A DNA stretch of 64,000 nt from an uncultured Alphaproteobacteria bacterium (GTDB lineage Bacteria; Pseudomonadota; Alphaproteobacteria; UBA7985). A program made the position numbers and the translations under genes. The stretch is taken from the NCBI GenBank assembly GCA_905479265.1, contig CAJQLX010000023.1, positions 1 to 64,000 of the forward strand. The letters are read 5' to 3'. The notes under the pieces are model-generated. The model did not search any database, had not been told where the DNA came from, and saw nothing but the letters and a program-made list of their open reading frames with translations. Of the stretch, positions 40,182 through 49,695 are shown one piece after another (the first letter of the stretch is position 1; every line of letters starts with the position of its first letter).

Positions 40182-41024
40182 ATGGACATAGTTAGCAGCA
40201 TTCAAGACCTCCGCGTGAGCCTTTTAGGGCGCCGACAAGCGCATCGAACCGGCTTGGTCCCAACAATGGGCGCCCTTCATGATGGCCACTTGTCCTTGAT
40301 CGCCGCAGCGCAGCGGGAAGCCGATCGTATTGCAGCGACGATTTTCGTGAATCCAACTCAGTTTGCGGCAGGTGAGGACTTCACCAGCTATCCCAAGACG
40401 CTGGACGCCGATCTCGAAGCCCTCGAGCATGCCGGCTGCGATGTCGTCTTTGTTCCTGCTGTTGAGACCATGTACCCAACCGGATCGGCCACAACTGTCA
40501 CCGTCAATGGCCCCCTCACCCAAACCCTAGAAGGCGCACACCGGCCCCACTTCTTTGGTGGCGTTGCAACGGTCGTAACCAAGCTGTTGGCCGCTGCGCA
40601 AGCCGATGTCGCCGTGTTTGGCGAAAAGGATTACCAGCAACTGAAAGTCATCGAGCGGATGGCCGCCGACCTGCTGCTTGGCACTGAAATCATTGGCGCA
40701 CCAACAGTTCGCGCCAAAGACGGTCTCGCGCTTTCGTCACGCAACACCTACTTGAGCCCCAGTGAACGCGATATCGCACCGCACCTTTATCGCGCGCTTA
40801 CCAGCGCGACGGACGCGATTGCGGCGGGTGCCGACCCTCGGCTGGTAACCGAGCAAGCCACCAAAGACATTCAGAGCGCCGGTTTTGCGTCCGTGGACTA
40901 CCTCGACTACCGAGCCGCAAAGGATCTAGCGCAGCCACAGGGGGCTTTGCCCGTTGGTCAAGGACGCTTGCTGGCCGCTGCCTGGCTGGGCACAACCCGG
41001 CTGATCGATAACGTCAGCGCCTAG
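40182..41024 (+). CDS. panC: Pantothenate synthetase
   Basis: A 280-aa enzyme joining pantoate and beta-alanine with ATP to give pantothenate (vitamin B5, CoA route). The HIGH-like motif is PTMGALHDGHLSLI and the KMSKS-like region is LALSSRNTYLS. ATIFVNPTQF and FGEKDYQQL are family signatures. The frame opens at 40152, but the family start is the ATG at 40182 (MDIVSSIQDLR). panB is not nearby. It ends by sharing the CTAG palindrome with the convergent rpe stop. Confidence 0.97.
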   Translation: MDIVSSIQDLRVSLLGRRQAHRTGLVPTMGALHDGHLSLIAAAQREADRIAATIFVNPTQFAAGEDFTSYPKTLDADLEALEHAGCDVVFVPAVETMYPTGSATTVTVNGPLTQTLEGAHRPHFFGGVATVVTKLLAAAQADVAVFGEKDYQQLKVIERMAADLLLGTEIIGAPTVRAKDGLALSSRNTYLSPSERDIAPHLYRALTSATDAIAAGADPRLVTEQATKDIQSAGFASVDYLDYRAAKDLAQPQGALPVGQGRLLAAAWLGTTRLIDNVSA

Positions 41025-41656
41025 CGCAAGGCGTTGATCGCTGACCCATAGTCGTCAGCCTTGAAGACACTCGTGCCTGCCACAAGGATGCTGGCCCCCG
41101 CCTCGACCAAAGCGCGCGCATTGCCTTCACCGACGCCGCCGTCGATCTCAATGTCGATGGCACGGTCACCAATCATGGACTTGAGCGCTGCAACGCGTTC
41201 AAAGGTTTCGGGGATAAATTTCTGCCCGCCGAAGCCCGGATTAACCGACATAACAACCACTTGGTCCGCAACGCTCAACAAGGAGAAAACGCTTTCAACG
41301 GGTGTCCCGGGATTCAGCGCGATACCGGATTTCAGGCCCATGTCTCGAATAGCCTGCAACGCGCGATGGGGATGGTCGCCTGCCTCGACGTGCACGGCAA
41401 TCCGCGCCGCGCCTGCATCCCGAAATGCTTCCAGATAGGGTTCGTAGGGCGCGATCATCAGATGAACGTCCAGCGGGATCGAAGCCACCCGGTTCATCGC
41501 CTCGACCACCGGCAAACCAAAGGAAAGGTTTGGCACAAAATGGCCGTCCATGATGTCGATGTGCAGCATATCGGCACCCCCGGCCTCAACCGCGCGCACC
41601 TCCGCCTCTACGTTTCCGAAGTCACAGGCGAGCATTGAGGGGGCGATTTGAACCAT
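41021..41656 (-). CDS. rpe: Ribulose-phosphate 3-epimerase
   Basis: A 211-aa TIM-barrel enzyme interconverting ribulose-5-phosphate and xylulose-5-phosphate (pentose phosphate pathway). SMLACDFGNVEAEV, HIDIMDGHFVPNLSFG, VMSVNPGFGGQKF and IEIDGGV carry the metal and phosphate ligands. It is slightly shorter than the usual 220-230 aa. It is 27 bases downstream of the RDD gene on the same strand and may be the last gene of that operon. Its stop overlaps that of panC. Confidence 0.97.
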   Translation of the reverse strand: MVQIAPSMLACDFGNVEAEVRAVEAGGADMLHIDIMDGHFVPNLSFGLPVVEAMNRVASIPLDVHLMIAPYEPYLEAFRDAGAARIAVHVEAGDHPHRALQAIRDMGLKSGIALNPGTPVESVFSLLSVADQVVVMSVNPGFGGQKFIPETFERVAALKSMIGDRAIDIEIDGGVGEGNARALVEAGASILVAGTSVFKADDYGSAINALR

Positions 41657-41683
41657 GAGGGAACTCTCTGCGTTTACGGGGTT

Positions 41684-42598
41684 TTAGGGATCGTCGGAAT
41701 CGTCGGACTTGCTGTCCTTGCGTTTACCGTACAGCGCTTCGCGTTCCAAGTGCTGGCGCTGAGCCGCATAGAAGTCATTCAGGAAGTCACGGTGGAATTC
41801 AGGAGAAATGCTCGAATCCAGCCCAATCTTCAATGAAATCCGCTCCACCACACGCCGAAAGACATCCTCTTGATCAGGGCGATGCTGGTCTCTGAGCAAG
41901 CCTTCGAGCACTTGCAGTTCGAAACGGCCATAGGTGTCGAGTTGATCTTGGGTGAACCGAAAGCGCGGCTCGGTGATTTGCGCCTGCATTACGACGTCTG
42001 GCAACAGGACCGGTTTCGCCTGTTGCACCACAATGGTTCCCCCAAGCAGATCCCCCAAGCGACGACGGTCCGCATCAAAGCAAATGTACGCAGACAACCC
42101 AAACGCCCACGCCAACGACACCAGACTGGTCAGCGCCGACGTGGGACCAACCAGACCCGTACCTGCGACAAGCGGCAAGAACAGCTCGACCTGTCGCATG
42201 AAATTGCGCGCAACCAAACCGCTCAGCGCCAAGGGCTGCCCATTCGCCCCAATCACGCGCAGGCCCATGACATGCTTGCCCACGGTTTTGCCCTGCCACA
42301 TGACTTCCAATGTCAGAAAATAGAAGAACTGGAAGAAAAAGGAGACCAAGCCCAAGGCAACGGAGAAGAACTCGGTTCCATTGATGCCTTCGCCAAACAA
42401 CAGGCCAGACACGAATAAAATCAGCAGAAACAGAGCAAGACTGGCGAGAACTTGCACCGTGAGATCGATGATAACCGCCACCAACCTTTGTGCGCGGTCA
42501 GCCAGCACAAATTCGACCTCGACGCCCTCGGGCGTCATCACACGACGAACGCCGTGAACCGAGCGGCCTTCGCGAATACGTTGCAGGTCAAAGGTCAT
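41684..42598 (-). CDS. RDD family membrane protein
   Basis: A 304-aa protein with an RDD domain. The Arg-Asp pair of the name lies in the first membrane segment region (LVAVIIDLTVQVLASLALF), and WQGKTVGKHVMGLRVI plus RRLGDLLGGTIVV are the other family signatures. Four to five transmembrane segments lie in 40-190, followed by a 110-residue acidic cytoplasmic tail ending KSDDSDDP. It overlaps the SpoIIM-like gene by four bases and is the last of five genes in the DUF4350-MoxR-DUF58-SpoIIM-RDD run. Role unknown. Confidence 0.88.
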   Translation of the reverse strand: MTFDLQRIREGRSVHGVRRVMTPEGVEVEFVLADRAQRLVAVIIDLTVQVLASLALFLLILFVSGLLFGEGINGTEFFSVALGLVSFFFQFFYFLTLEVMWQGKTVGKHVMGLRVIGANGQPLALSGLVARNFMRQVELFLPLVAGTGLVGPTSALTSLVSLAWAFGLSAYICFDADRRRLGDLLGGTIVVQQAKPVLLPDVVMQAQITEPRFRFTQDQLDTYGRFELQVLEGLLRDQHRPDQEDVFRRVVERISLKIGLDSSISPEFHRDFLNDFYAAQRQHLEREALYGKRKDSKSDDSDDP

Positions 42599-43650
42599 GG
42601 CTCACGGTTCCTGCGCAGCGCTTGCCACCATCCGCCCGTGCCGAAGTAGGCGAAGATCAGCGCGCCAAGCCCCCATCCGATGAACAACCGCCAGCTCAAG
42701 ACATCGACCGCTTGCCGGAAATAGCCCTCAATCAATCCGGCCAAGATGAGCATCAGCACTGCCCCCATCGCGACTTCACCCGCGCGACGACCATTTTCGC
42801 GCAAGCGCGCGCTGCGGCTTTTGCGACCGGGGAAGAGCACGCCGCGACCCACGTGAATGCCAGCAGCACCACCAAGGAAAATCGCCGAAATCTCGGTTAC
42901 GCCGTGGATCGAGAGCCACGCTATAATATCCAGCCCCAAGCCTTTGTCATGAAAGACGGAATAGAACAGCCCAATCACCAAACCATTGTAAAACAGCAGC
43001 CCCAATGTTGGCACAGCCCCCGCCACACCAAGGGCAAAGGCCAGCAGCGCGACACCGACATTGTTGATCATCAAACTGATCGAAAACGCGGCCCAACCTT
43101 GGGTCCGCTGCGCCACGCCGCCGGGGTCGTAGATGGTTTCGCGCAGTTCCGCGACGGTGTTCTCAGGCCCGCGACCACCGAAGGAATCTGTGCCCATGAT
43201 GGCCGTCAGCCAACCGAGATCTTCGTGGTACAGCACAAAGCCGAATATGGCCCCCAGCGCAAACGTGGCCACAGCAACCAGCAGCGAGGGCCACATGGCA
43301 CAGACGGCAACCGGCAACCCGCGCACAAAGAAATCAATCATCGCCAATCCGGGGCGGTTTGGGCGCGTGTACATCAGGCTGTATGCCCGCGCAGACAGGG
43401 CTTCGAGGTAGCTCTGAACCCCGCTGTCGAGCGATATTTCTCGGGCGACGGAAAGCGAAGACAGCGTGCGTCGGTATAACGTCGCGAATGCCAGACTTTC
43501 GTCGAAACTCAACCCATCGGGTCCGCGCTGCTCGACCACGGCCATCAGGCGCTCAAGCTCTCGCCATAGTGGTTCGCGTTCCTGCCGGAATTGCACCGAC
43601 TTCAAGTCCGCACCAAAGCCGCCGTACTGCCCTTGCCGGTTTTCGCTCAC
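42595..43650 (-). CDS. SpoIIM-family (stage II sporulation protein M-like) membrane protein
   Basis: A 351-aa membrane protein of the SpoIIM/DUF95 family, widespread outside spore formers. A helical cytoplasmic region (1-105) precedes several transmembrane helices. The family segment with NNVGVALLAFALGVAGAVP and the later HGVTEISAIFLGGAAG are present. In non-sporulating bacteria these genes sit beside MoxR and DUF58 genes, as here. It overlaps both neighbours by four bases (ATGA). No function is proven in this context. Confidence 0.88.
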   Translation of the reverse strand: MSENRQGQYGGFGADLKSVQFRQEREPLWRELERLMAVVEQRGPDGLSFDESLAFATLYRRTLSSLSVAREISLDSGVQSYLEALSARAYSLMYTRPNRPGLAMIDFFVRGLPVAVCAMWPSLLVAVATFALGAIFGFVLYHEDLGWLTAIMGTDSFGGRGPENTVAELRETIYDPGGVAQRTQGWAAFSISLMINNVGVALLAFALGVAGAVPTLGLLFYNGLVIGLFYSVFHDKGLGLDIIAWLSIHGVTEISAIFLGGAAGIHVGRGVLFPGRKSRSARLRENGRRAGEVAMGAVLMLILAGLIEGYFRQAVDVLSWRLFIGWGLGALIFAYFGTGGWWQALRRNREP

Positions 43651-44960
43651 AGCAGGCTCCTTTCTTTGACCGAAAGATAGGTGTTGAGCAAAGCCGTCGA
43701 GAAGCCCTTGGGCGGAACCTCCAACACTTCCACGCCCAAGCGACGCAAGCGGTCAAACACCACGCGCCGCTCGTTGGCAAAGGTTTCAGCGACCACGGCA
43801 CGGGTCGCATCGGTTAGGCCGTTGGGTTTGCTGTCGAGGAAGGAGTCGGCGAACGGATCCTTGGGCACGGCAAACACGACCACGTGCTTCCGCGTCAGCG
43901 CGGCGATATTTTCCATCAGCAGCTCGGCGGTGATGGTGTCCGTAAAATCGGTAAACAGCACGACCAGACTGCGCCGGCCAATCCGCTGGTTGAGCGCAGA
44001 CAAGCCGAGCGTGAAATTGGTTTCTTGGCTGGCGTATTCGATGTCCTGTGTCGCCACGCGCAGGGGCGCAAACGCAGACTTGCCGCCGCGCGGCGCCACG
44101 AACAGGTTTGGTCGATCCGAAAAGGCGTAGAGGCCCACATTGTCCCCCGTGCTAAACCCGACCCATGCCAGCTTGAGCGCTGCGTTGATCGCATGATCCA
44201 GCTTGGGGATGCCATCGATGGGGTCTCGCATGAGGTAGCCGGTGTCGTGCGCCAGAATGATCTGATGATTGCGCTCCACCTGCATATCTTTAACGAGCAA
44301 CTTGCGATGGCGCGCCGAGTGCTTCCAATCGATATGACGGCTTTCGTGACCGGTTTGGAACTCCATCAGCGCTTCGAATTCGCTGCCACTGCCGATAATG
44401 CGCTGAACCTTGGCGCCGAAGTCTTGCGCCAGCTTTCGCAATTGAACCGCTTCGCGTTGAACAGCGCGCACGTTCGGGATAACAGCGACCTCCCACTCTG
44501 TTTTGATCAGACGCCGCCGCTCAACCAGACTCATCGGCCCCAACCAGCCCAAATGGATCGCAGGCAGGCTCACCCGGCCCCGCGCGTTGGGACGAACACG
44601 GTATTCGAGCCGCAGCGGGCTTTCAGGATCAAACGCATCCGAGAGCGTTGGCAAATCATCCACCGGCCCCCGAACATCCGGCGCGACGCGCAGGAACGTC
44701 TTGGCATGGTGGGATTCGGACGCAAATGTCAGCACCAGCGGATCATCTTCGCCAATATATAAGACCGGCGGTGCGTCAATCGTCAGCCAAAGCCCCGCAC
44801 CCGGAATCGCCCGCGCAGCATCGACGACCATCGCCAAAGCCAGTACCAGCCAGCCCCCCGCGATCACCCACCAAGCCCCCGGCACCAACGCCGCAATAAA
44901 CAGCGACGCGAGCGTGAGCCACAGGCAAATCCACAGGGAACGCGGGGCGGGTCGGACCAT
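43647..44960 (-). CDS. DUF58 domain protein (degenerate von Willebrand A type)
   Basis: A 437-aa protein with two N-terminal transmembrane helices (about 8-26 and 28-46), a beta-rich domain at 60-180 and the DUF58 motif at about 215-260 (FQTGHESRHIDWKHSARHRK and ILAHDTGYLM). The von Willebrand A-like fold follows, with LVVLFTDFTD. DUF58 proteins pair with MoxR ATPases and are thought to act as chaperone or adaptor partners. It lies between moxR-like and SpoIIM-like genes in the same operon. Confidence 0.9.
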   Translation of the reverse strand: MVRPAPRSLWICLWLTLASLFIAALVPGAWWVIAGGWLVLALAMVVDAARAIPGAGLWLTIDAPPVLYIGEDDPLVLTFASESHHAKTFLRVAPDVRGPVDDLPTLSDAFDPESPLRLEYRVRPNARGRVSLPAIHLGWLGPMSLVERRRLIKTEWEVAVIPNVRAVQREAVQLRKLAQDFGAKVQRIIGSGSEFEALMEFQTGHESRHIDWKHSARHRKLLVKDMQVERNHQIILAHDTGYLMRDPIDGIPKLDHAINAALKLAWVGFSTGDNVGLYAFSDRPNLFVAPRGGKSAFAPLRVATQDIEYASQETNFTLGLSALNQRIGRRSLVVLFTDFTDTITAELLMENIAALTRKHVVVFAVPKDPFADSFLDSKPNGLTDATRAVVAETFANERRVVFDRLRRLGVEVLEVPPKGFSTALLNTYLSVKERSLL

Positions 44961-44965
44961 CAGTA

Positions 44966-45928
44966 CTAGCGCGGCGCAGGAACGGCGGCGAGGATGCTGT
45001 CGAGCACCTCGTCCGTCGTGCGTCCTTCGATTTCTGCGGTGGGCGAGAGCATGGCTCGATGCCGCAAGGACGGGATCAGCAGATGCTTGATATCATCGGG
45101 CAGCACGAAATCCCGCCCATCAAAGGCGGCCCAAACGCGCGCGGCCTGCACCAACGCCGTCGCCGCTCGCGTGGACGCGCCATAGGACAGGGAGGGGTCT
45201 TCACGCGTCGCGCGGATCAGCTTGATGACGTATTCGGCGACGTCTTCTTGGATCAGCACAGACTGCAAAGACTCACGCAGCGCGGTTAGGCGTTCGGCTG
45301 GGACCACAGCCTCAATCCCCAAGGCGTCGAAACTGGTCATCTGACTGCGTTGACCATGGCTGAGCAGGATTTGGACTTCGTCGTCTTCGGCAGGGAAATC
45401 CACCAAAACCTTGAACAGGAACCGATCCAACTGCGCTTCGGGCAAAGGATAGGTGCCTTGGTGTTCCAGCGGGTTTTGCGTGGCGATGGTCATGAAGTTA
45501 TCGCCCATATGGTAATCAGCACCATCAATGGTCACGGTTCGCTCGTTCATCACCTGTAACAGCGCGGCCTGCGTTTTTGGTGGTGCCCGGTTGATTTCAT
45601 CGGCGAGCAGAATTTCGGTAAAGACTGGCCCTTTGGTCAGCACAAACTTACCCGTCTGGAAGTCATAAATGTTGGTCCCCAGCGCATCGCCGGGCATCAA
45701 ATCCGGTGTGAACTGTATCCGTCCAAAATCAAGCGCCAGCGAGGCAGAGAAAGCCCGCGCCAGCAGGGTCTTTGCTGTGCCCGGTGGCCCTTCAAGCAGC
45801 ACATGCCCCCCTGCCAGCAGGGCAACGATCAGTTGGTCTATGGTTTCAGTTTGACCGATGACGGCCTTGCCAATCTGCTGATGGATGGCGGCCCGCGCTG
45901 CGGAAAGGTCGGAAAGATCAAGTGTCAT
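44966..45928 (-). CDS. MoxR-family AAA+ ATPase
   Basis: A 320-aa ATPase with Walker A LLEGPPGTAKTLLARAFS at about 38-55, Walker B LLADEINRAPPKTQAALLQV, sensor 1 in FMTIATQNP and the C-terminal lid domain with a YGASTRAATAL sensor 2 arginine. MoxR proteins remodel or mature protein complexes together with von Willebrand A partners. It overlaps the DUF4350 gene by 11 bases and the DUF58 gene follows five bases later, so all are co-transcribed. Confidence 0.95.
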   Translation of the reverse strand: MTLDLSDLSAARAAIHQQIGKAVIGQTETIDQLIVALLAGGHVLLEGPPGTAKTLLARAFSASLALDFGRIQFTPDLMPGDALGTNIYDFQTGKFVLTKGPVFTEILLADEINRAPPKTQAALLQVMNERTVTIDGADYHMGDNFMTIATQNPLEHQGTYPLPEAQLDRFLFKVLVDFPAEDDEVQILLSHGQRSQMTSFDALGIEAVVPAERLTALRESLQSVLIQEDVAEYVIKLIRATREDPSLSYGASTRAATALVQAARVWAAFDGRDFVLPDDIKHLLIPSLRHRAMLSPTAEIEGRTTDEVLDSILAAVPAPR

Positions 45929-47225
45929 GGATCAACGCTTTTCTAAATGCGTGGATGGTATGGGCGGCGTTCGCAGCTTGATTTTCGCTGAGAATGGAGG
46001 AGGGATCGCCCGCGTTCAACAGGTCCGCAATGGGGGAAAGGCGCAAGGCTTTATCGACCCCGCGTCGCTTGGCGATGGCATCCAGCCAAGCGCGCAAGCG
46101 CTGCATATCCCCGGTTTTTGGACCGCCGAGCCGGGCAGAGAGTTGGCGGGTTTGACCATTCAGGTAGCGGCGCAGGATTTCTCGATTGTTGCCCTTGCCG
46201 GCCAGCATAGAAACCGCGGCTTCGAGTGCGGTCTCCTTACCGGCTTCGAGGTGCCGCACGTCCCGCAGCATCGGACCAAACCGGCCAAAGGAAAACCAGA
46301 ACAACACCAGCCCAAGGCCGAAAACCGAGCCTGTAAAGATCCCAAGAGGCCAATCAAACAAACGCCCCACAAAGGAAAAGCCTGACGCCCCGCCAACCCG
46401 AATGTCGCGATTGTCAAACACGACCGGGCCGCGACGCTTGATTTCTGACAGAAACGCCAGCGTGAAATCAGCATTTTCTGCCTGCGCCAAGCCCGCGTTA
46501 TTGAGCAAATCGGGGTCAGAGAGAAAATAGACCTCGGTATTTTTGACCCGCTGCGCATGGATCAGCGCGTGCCCATCAATCGCCCACGCCTTTGCGCCAC
46601 GCCCCCACAGATTGAAGGAGACCAAGTCTGTAATTTGCACTGTGGCGCCCAGCGCGCGGCCTTGAGTCACGCCCTGGTGCTTCTGGATCGTTGTTGGAAA
46701 GCCCAGATCGCTGTTCAACTGCCGCCCCAATCCCCCACGGGGCTTTGGCAGCACCTTGTCCAAATGGTTTTGGCGGTTCAGGCGTAAGTTTCTATCAGCA
46801 CTGTTTCGCAGACGAGGCACCAGCAACACAGGCGCATCGGACTGGGTCAAAAAATCTCTAAACGCCCGTCGTGCGTCTTGGTCTTCGCTGATCAATCGCG
46901 GCTCCAGCAGGATACGAAGTCCGACCGAACCCAGGGGACTGTTGCCCTGAATGCTGTTGCCGCCCAACCCCTCTGCGCGAAGCAAGCGGGCAAGCCCCTG
47001 ATAAGCGTAGGCATGGAGTGATTGGTCGCCAGCGGTTTGGCCACGCACGGGAGACCGGACCGAGTAGGACTGATCACCACCCGAAGAGACAGCCAACCAG
47101 ACCATCGCCAAGGTCAGAACCCCAAGGCAACCGCCCCAAATCACAAAGCGCAGCCTGTTTGCCTGCTCACCAACACGGCGAGCGACCTTTTTGCCGGTTG
47201 GCAGTGTGTTTATCGATTTAGCCAC
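45918..47225 (-). CDS. DUF4350 domain membrane protein
   Basis: A 435-aa protein heading the MoxR operon. One transmembrane helix lies at about 27-46 and a second near 292-310 (GSVFGLGLVLFWFSFGRFG). The extracytoplasmic region between them contains the DUF4350 fold, with AYQGLARLLRAEG, LLVPRL and VYFLSDPDLLNNAGL. After the second helix, about 120 residues form a helical cytoplasmic domain. DUF4350 genes usually accompany MoxR/DUF58 genes and often a DUF4129 gene, which is missing here. Function unknown. It is 107 bp downstream of purA, enough for its own promoter. Confidence 0.8.
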   Translation of the reverse strand: MAKSINTLPTGKKVARRVGEQANRLRFVIWGGCLGVLTLAMVWLAVSSGGDQSYSVRSPVRGQTAGDQSLHAYAYQGLARLLRAEGLGGNSIQGNSPLGSVGLRILLEPRLISEDQDARRAFRDFLTQSDAPVLLVPRLRNSADRNLRLNRQNHLDKVLPKPRGGLGRQLNSDLGFPTTIQKHQGVTQGRALGATVQITDLVSFNLWGRGAKAWAIDGHALIHAQRVKNTEVYFLSDPDLLNNAGLAQAENADFTLAFLSEIKRRGPVVFDNRDIRVGGASGFSFVGRLFDWPLGIFTGSVFGLGLVLFWFSFGRFGPMLRDVRHLEAGKETALEAAVSMLAGKGNNREILRRYLNGQTRQLSARLGGPKTGDMQRLRAWLDAIAKRRGVDKALRLSPIADLLNAGDPSSILSENQAANAAHTIHAFRKALIHDT

Positions 47226-47332
47226 GCGGACCGCTTCTGGTTTTGCTTCTGCTTACATCAAATGCAGCGTAGTTAAGCCAGAACCGCGTGACAAAGGCAA
47301 ACCAGCGTTCACCCTTGTCTCGCGTCTCGGTC

Positions 47333-48625
47333 TTAGTCCTCGAAAGGATCACGCACCAGAATGGTGTCTTCCCGCTTTGGCGAGGTAGACAGCAGCGCGA
47401 TTGGAACGCCAATCAGTTCTTCGACGTGGCGCACGTATTTGACGCAGTTTGCAGGGAGCTCGGCCCACGAACGCGCGCCGTAGGTGCTTTCCGACCAGCC
47501 CGGCACAACTTCATAAATCGGCTCAACCGCTGCCTGCTCATCCGGCGCGGTGGGGAAGTAGTCGAGCCGTTCATCGCCCAGTCGATAACCGACACAAATC
47601 CGCAGCTCATCAAAGCCGTCGAGAACGTCGAGTTTGGTAAAGGCGATGCCGCTGATGCCGGAAATCTGCACGGCCTGCCTGACCATGACAGCATCAAACC
47701 AACCACAGCGCCGCTTCCGCCCTGTGACCGTCCCAAACTCGCGGCCCCGCTCGCCTAAGCGAGTTCCAGCTTCGTTGTCCTGTTCGGTTGGGAACGGACC
47801 AGAACCCACACGGGTGGTGTAGGCTTTGGTGATCCCCAGAACATAGCCAACCTGACCCGGACCAACACCCGCGCCTGCCGAAGCCTGTCCAGCGACAGTG
47901 TTGCTGGAGGTGACGTAAGGGTAGGTGCCGTGGTCAATGTCCAGCATCGCCCCTTGCGCGCCTTCGAACAAAATACGATCCCGGCGACGCTTAGCCTCAG
48001 AAAGCTTCTGCCAAACACGGGCACGGTAAGGCAGCACCTGCGGCGCGATTTCCTTGAGCATCCGCAGATGCTCGTCAAAGTCGGGCTCAGGCTCACCCAT
48101 GCCGCGCGCCAGCGCCGCGTGATGAAGCAGCATTTCCGTCAAGGCTGCTTTCAGACGATTTTCATCCGCCAAATCAGACAGCCGCACCGCGCGCCGCGCA
48201 ACCTTGTCTTCGTACGCAGGGCCGATCCCGCGACCGGTGGTGCCAATCTTTGAGTTACCCCGTGCACGCTCACGCGCATGATCCAGCGCAGAGTGGACCG
48301 GCAGGATCAGCGGCGTGTTTTCCGCAATGCCCAAGCGGCTCTCATCAATCTCCAACCCAAGGTCGCGACATTTTTCAATCTCAGAAACCAGCGCCCAAGG
48401 GTCCAGCACGACACCGTTACCAATCAGCGCCTGCTTGCCCGGGCGAACAACGCCCGACGGCAGCAATGACAGCGCATAGGTGACATCGTCCACCACCAGC
48501 GTGTGCCCTGCGTTATGTCCGCCCTGAAAGCGCACGACGACGTCAGCGCGCTCAGAAAGCCAGTCAACGATTTTGCCTTTACCTTCGTCACCCCACTGGG
48601 AGCCCACGACTGCTACGTTAGCCAT
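47333..48625 (-). CDS. purA: Adenylosuccinate synthetase
   Basis: A 430-aa GTP-dependent enzyme making adenylosuccinate from IMP and aspartate, the first committed step to AMP. The N-terminal [16 protein letters not shown] loop, the [10 protein letters not shown] motif, [14 protein letters not shown] and LTNCVKY-like ending ([14 protein letters not shown]) are all canonical. It lies 38 bp downstream of hisZ on the same strand, an order also seen in other alphaproteobacteria. purB, the next enzyme, is elsewhere in the window. Confidence 0.98.
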   Translation of the reverse strand: MANVAVVGSQWGDEGKGKIVDWLSERADVVVRFQGGHNAGHTLVVDDVTYALSLLPSGVVRPGKQALIGNGVVLDPWALVSEIEKCRDLGLEIDESRLGIAENTPLILPVHSALDHARERARGNSKIGTTGRGIGPAYEDKVARRAVRLSDLADENRLKAALTEMLLHHAALARGMGEPEPDFDEHLRMLKEIAPQVLPYRARVWQKLSEAKRRRDRILFEGAQGAMLDIDHGTYPYVTSSNTVAGQASAGAGVGPGQVGYVLGITKAYTTRVGSGPFPTEQDNEAGTRLGERGREFGTVTGRKRRCGWFDAVMVRQAVQISGISGIAFTKLDVLDGFDELRICVGYRLGDERLDYFPTAPDEQAAVEPIYEVVPGWSESTYGARSWAELPANCVKYVRHVEELIGVPIALLSTSPKREDTILVRDPFED

Positions 48626-48663
48626 AAAAATACTTCTCTTTGCTCAGATGGCGCGAATGGCGT

Positions 48664-49683
48664 TTAGGCCAAATCCACGACGATGATTTCCCCAGCGGCC
48701 CGGCGGCGCGCAATTTCTTTGGTATCCGTATCCGCGCTGACCGTGATCTTTTCAGGCGGGTTTTGTGCCGGCAAAGCGCGCAGCACCGAGTCCATGTAAA
48801 GCGTAAAGCCGGTCGCCTGCTCGTCGCCGGCCTGATACAGGCCACCGCGCCCCAACTCCCCGCGCACGCCCTTGGCGTACAGCACAAAAGACAGGCCGGT
48901 GTGATAGTCAAAACCGCGCAGTTCAGCGGGATCGACCAGCACTTCAACCGCTGGATGACGCGCCTCGACAGCCTGTGCGACCGTTTCCAGTTCGCGAACG
49001 TCCTTGCCAAGCTGGACTTGGTCCATGATCTCAACCGCGCCCCGCCACGGGCCAAAGGCATCAATCAAATTAACAACGCCTCGCGCCGCGTCACCCACGG
49101 ACTCAGCCAGCGCAGCATTCCGCTCGTTCAGCGCTTGTATCAAAACCGGATCAGACTGCGCAGCCGCTCGCGCGATTTGTGGCAGCGTCAAATCAACGGT
49201 CACATCTTGCACGCCCGCATTGGTCAAGGCGCTCATGCACAGATCAATGATTTCGATCAGCGCCTGACTTTCCGCGCCATCGGGCACGCCGATCAACTCG
49301 ACACCCGCCTGCGTGAACTGCCGCTCAGGACGCAACTGCGAGCCCTTGGCGCGCAGGATCTGCCCGCCATAGGACAGGCGCAACGGGCGCGGTTCGTCTT
49401 TGAGGCGCGTTTGGGCAATACGGATAACCTGCCCGGTCTTATCAGACCGAACGACCAGCAAACCTTCGGCCTGCGGATCGGCGAGCTTGAAGCCCTTGCG
49501 CAGACTGTCCGGCGCGAAAGCCGTCAGGGTTTCTTCGTATTCCAATAGGGGTGGCTTGACGCGGTCATAGCCAAACACACGGGCGGTTTCGAGGATCGTG
49601 CTGAGCGCCTGCGCTTCAGTTTCTGCCCACGGGGGCAGCTGATCTTCTAATCCAGCGGGAAGCAAGGATGGCGCGGCGCTCAT
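48664..49683 (-). CDS. hisZ: ATP phosphoribosyltransferase regulatory subunit (HisZ)
   Basis: A 339-aa HisRS-like protein that lacks tRNA-charging function and activates the short form of HisG, the first enzyme of histidine synthesis. It has a class II-like catalytic core (LLPAGLEDQLPPWAETEA, VRSDKTGQVIRIAQTRL, LSYGGQILRA, ERQFTQAGVELIG) but not the anticodon-binding domain of HisS. The late RGFDYHTGLSFVLYA and GRGGLYQ motifs fit HisZ. hisG is not next to it in this window. Start and end are well bounded by phzF-like and purA genes. Confidence 0.9.
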   Translation of the reverse strand: MSAAPSLLPAGLEDQLPPWAETEAQALSTILETARVFGYDRVKPPLLEYEETLTAFAPDSLRKGFKLADPQAEGLLVVRSDKTGQVIRIAQTRLKDEPRPLRLSYGGQILRAKGSQLRPERQFTQAGVELIGVPDGAESQALIEIIDLCMSALTNAGVQDVTVDLTLPQIARAAAQSDPVLIQALNERNAALAESVGDAARGVVNLIDAFGPWRGAVEIMDQVQLGKDVRELETVAQAVEARHPAVEVLVDPAELRGFDYHTGLSFVLYAKGVRGELGRGGLYQAGDEQATGFTLYMDSVLRALPAQNPPEKITVSADTDTKEIARRRAAGEIIVVDLA

Positions 49684-49695
49684 GGCGGCAGCCCT

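Noticed and set aside
48664-49683. Histidyl-tRNA synthetase (hisS)
   Set aside because: The anticodon-binding domain is absent and length is short; HisZ fits better.
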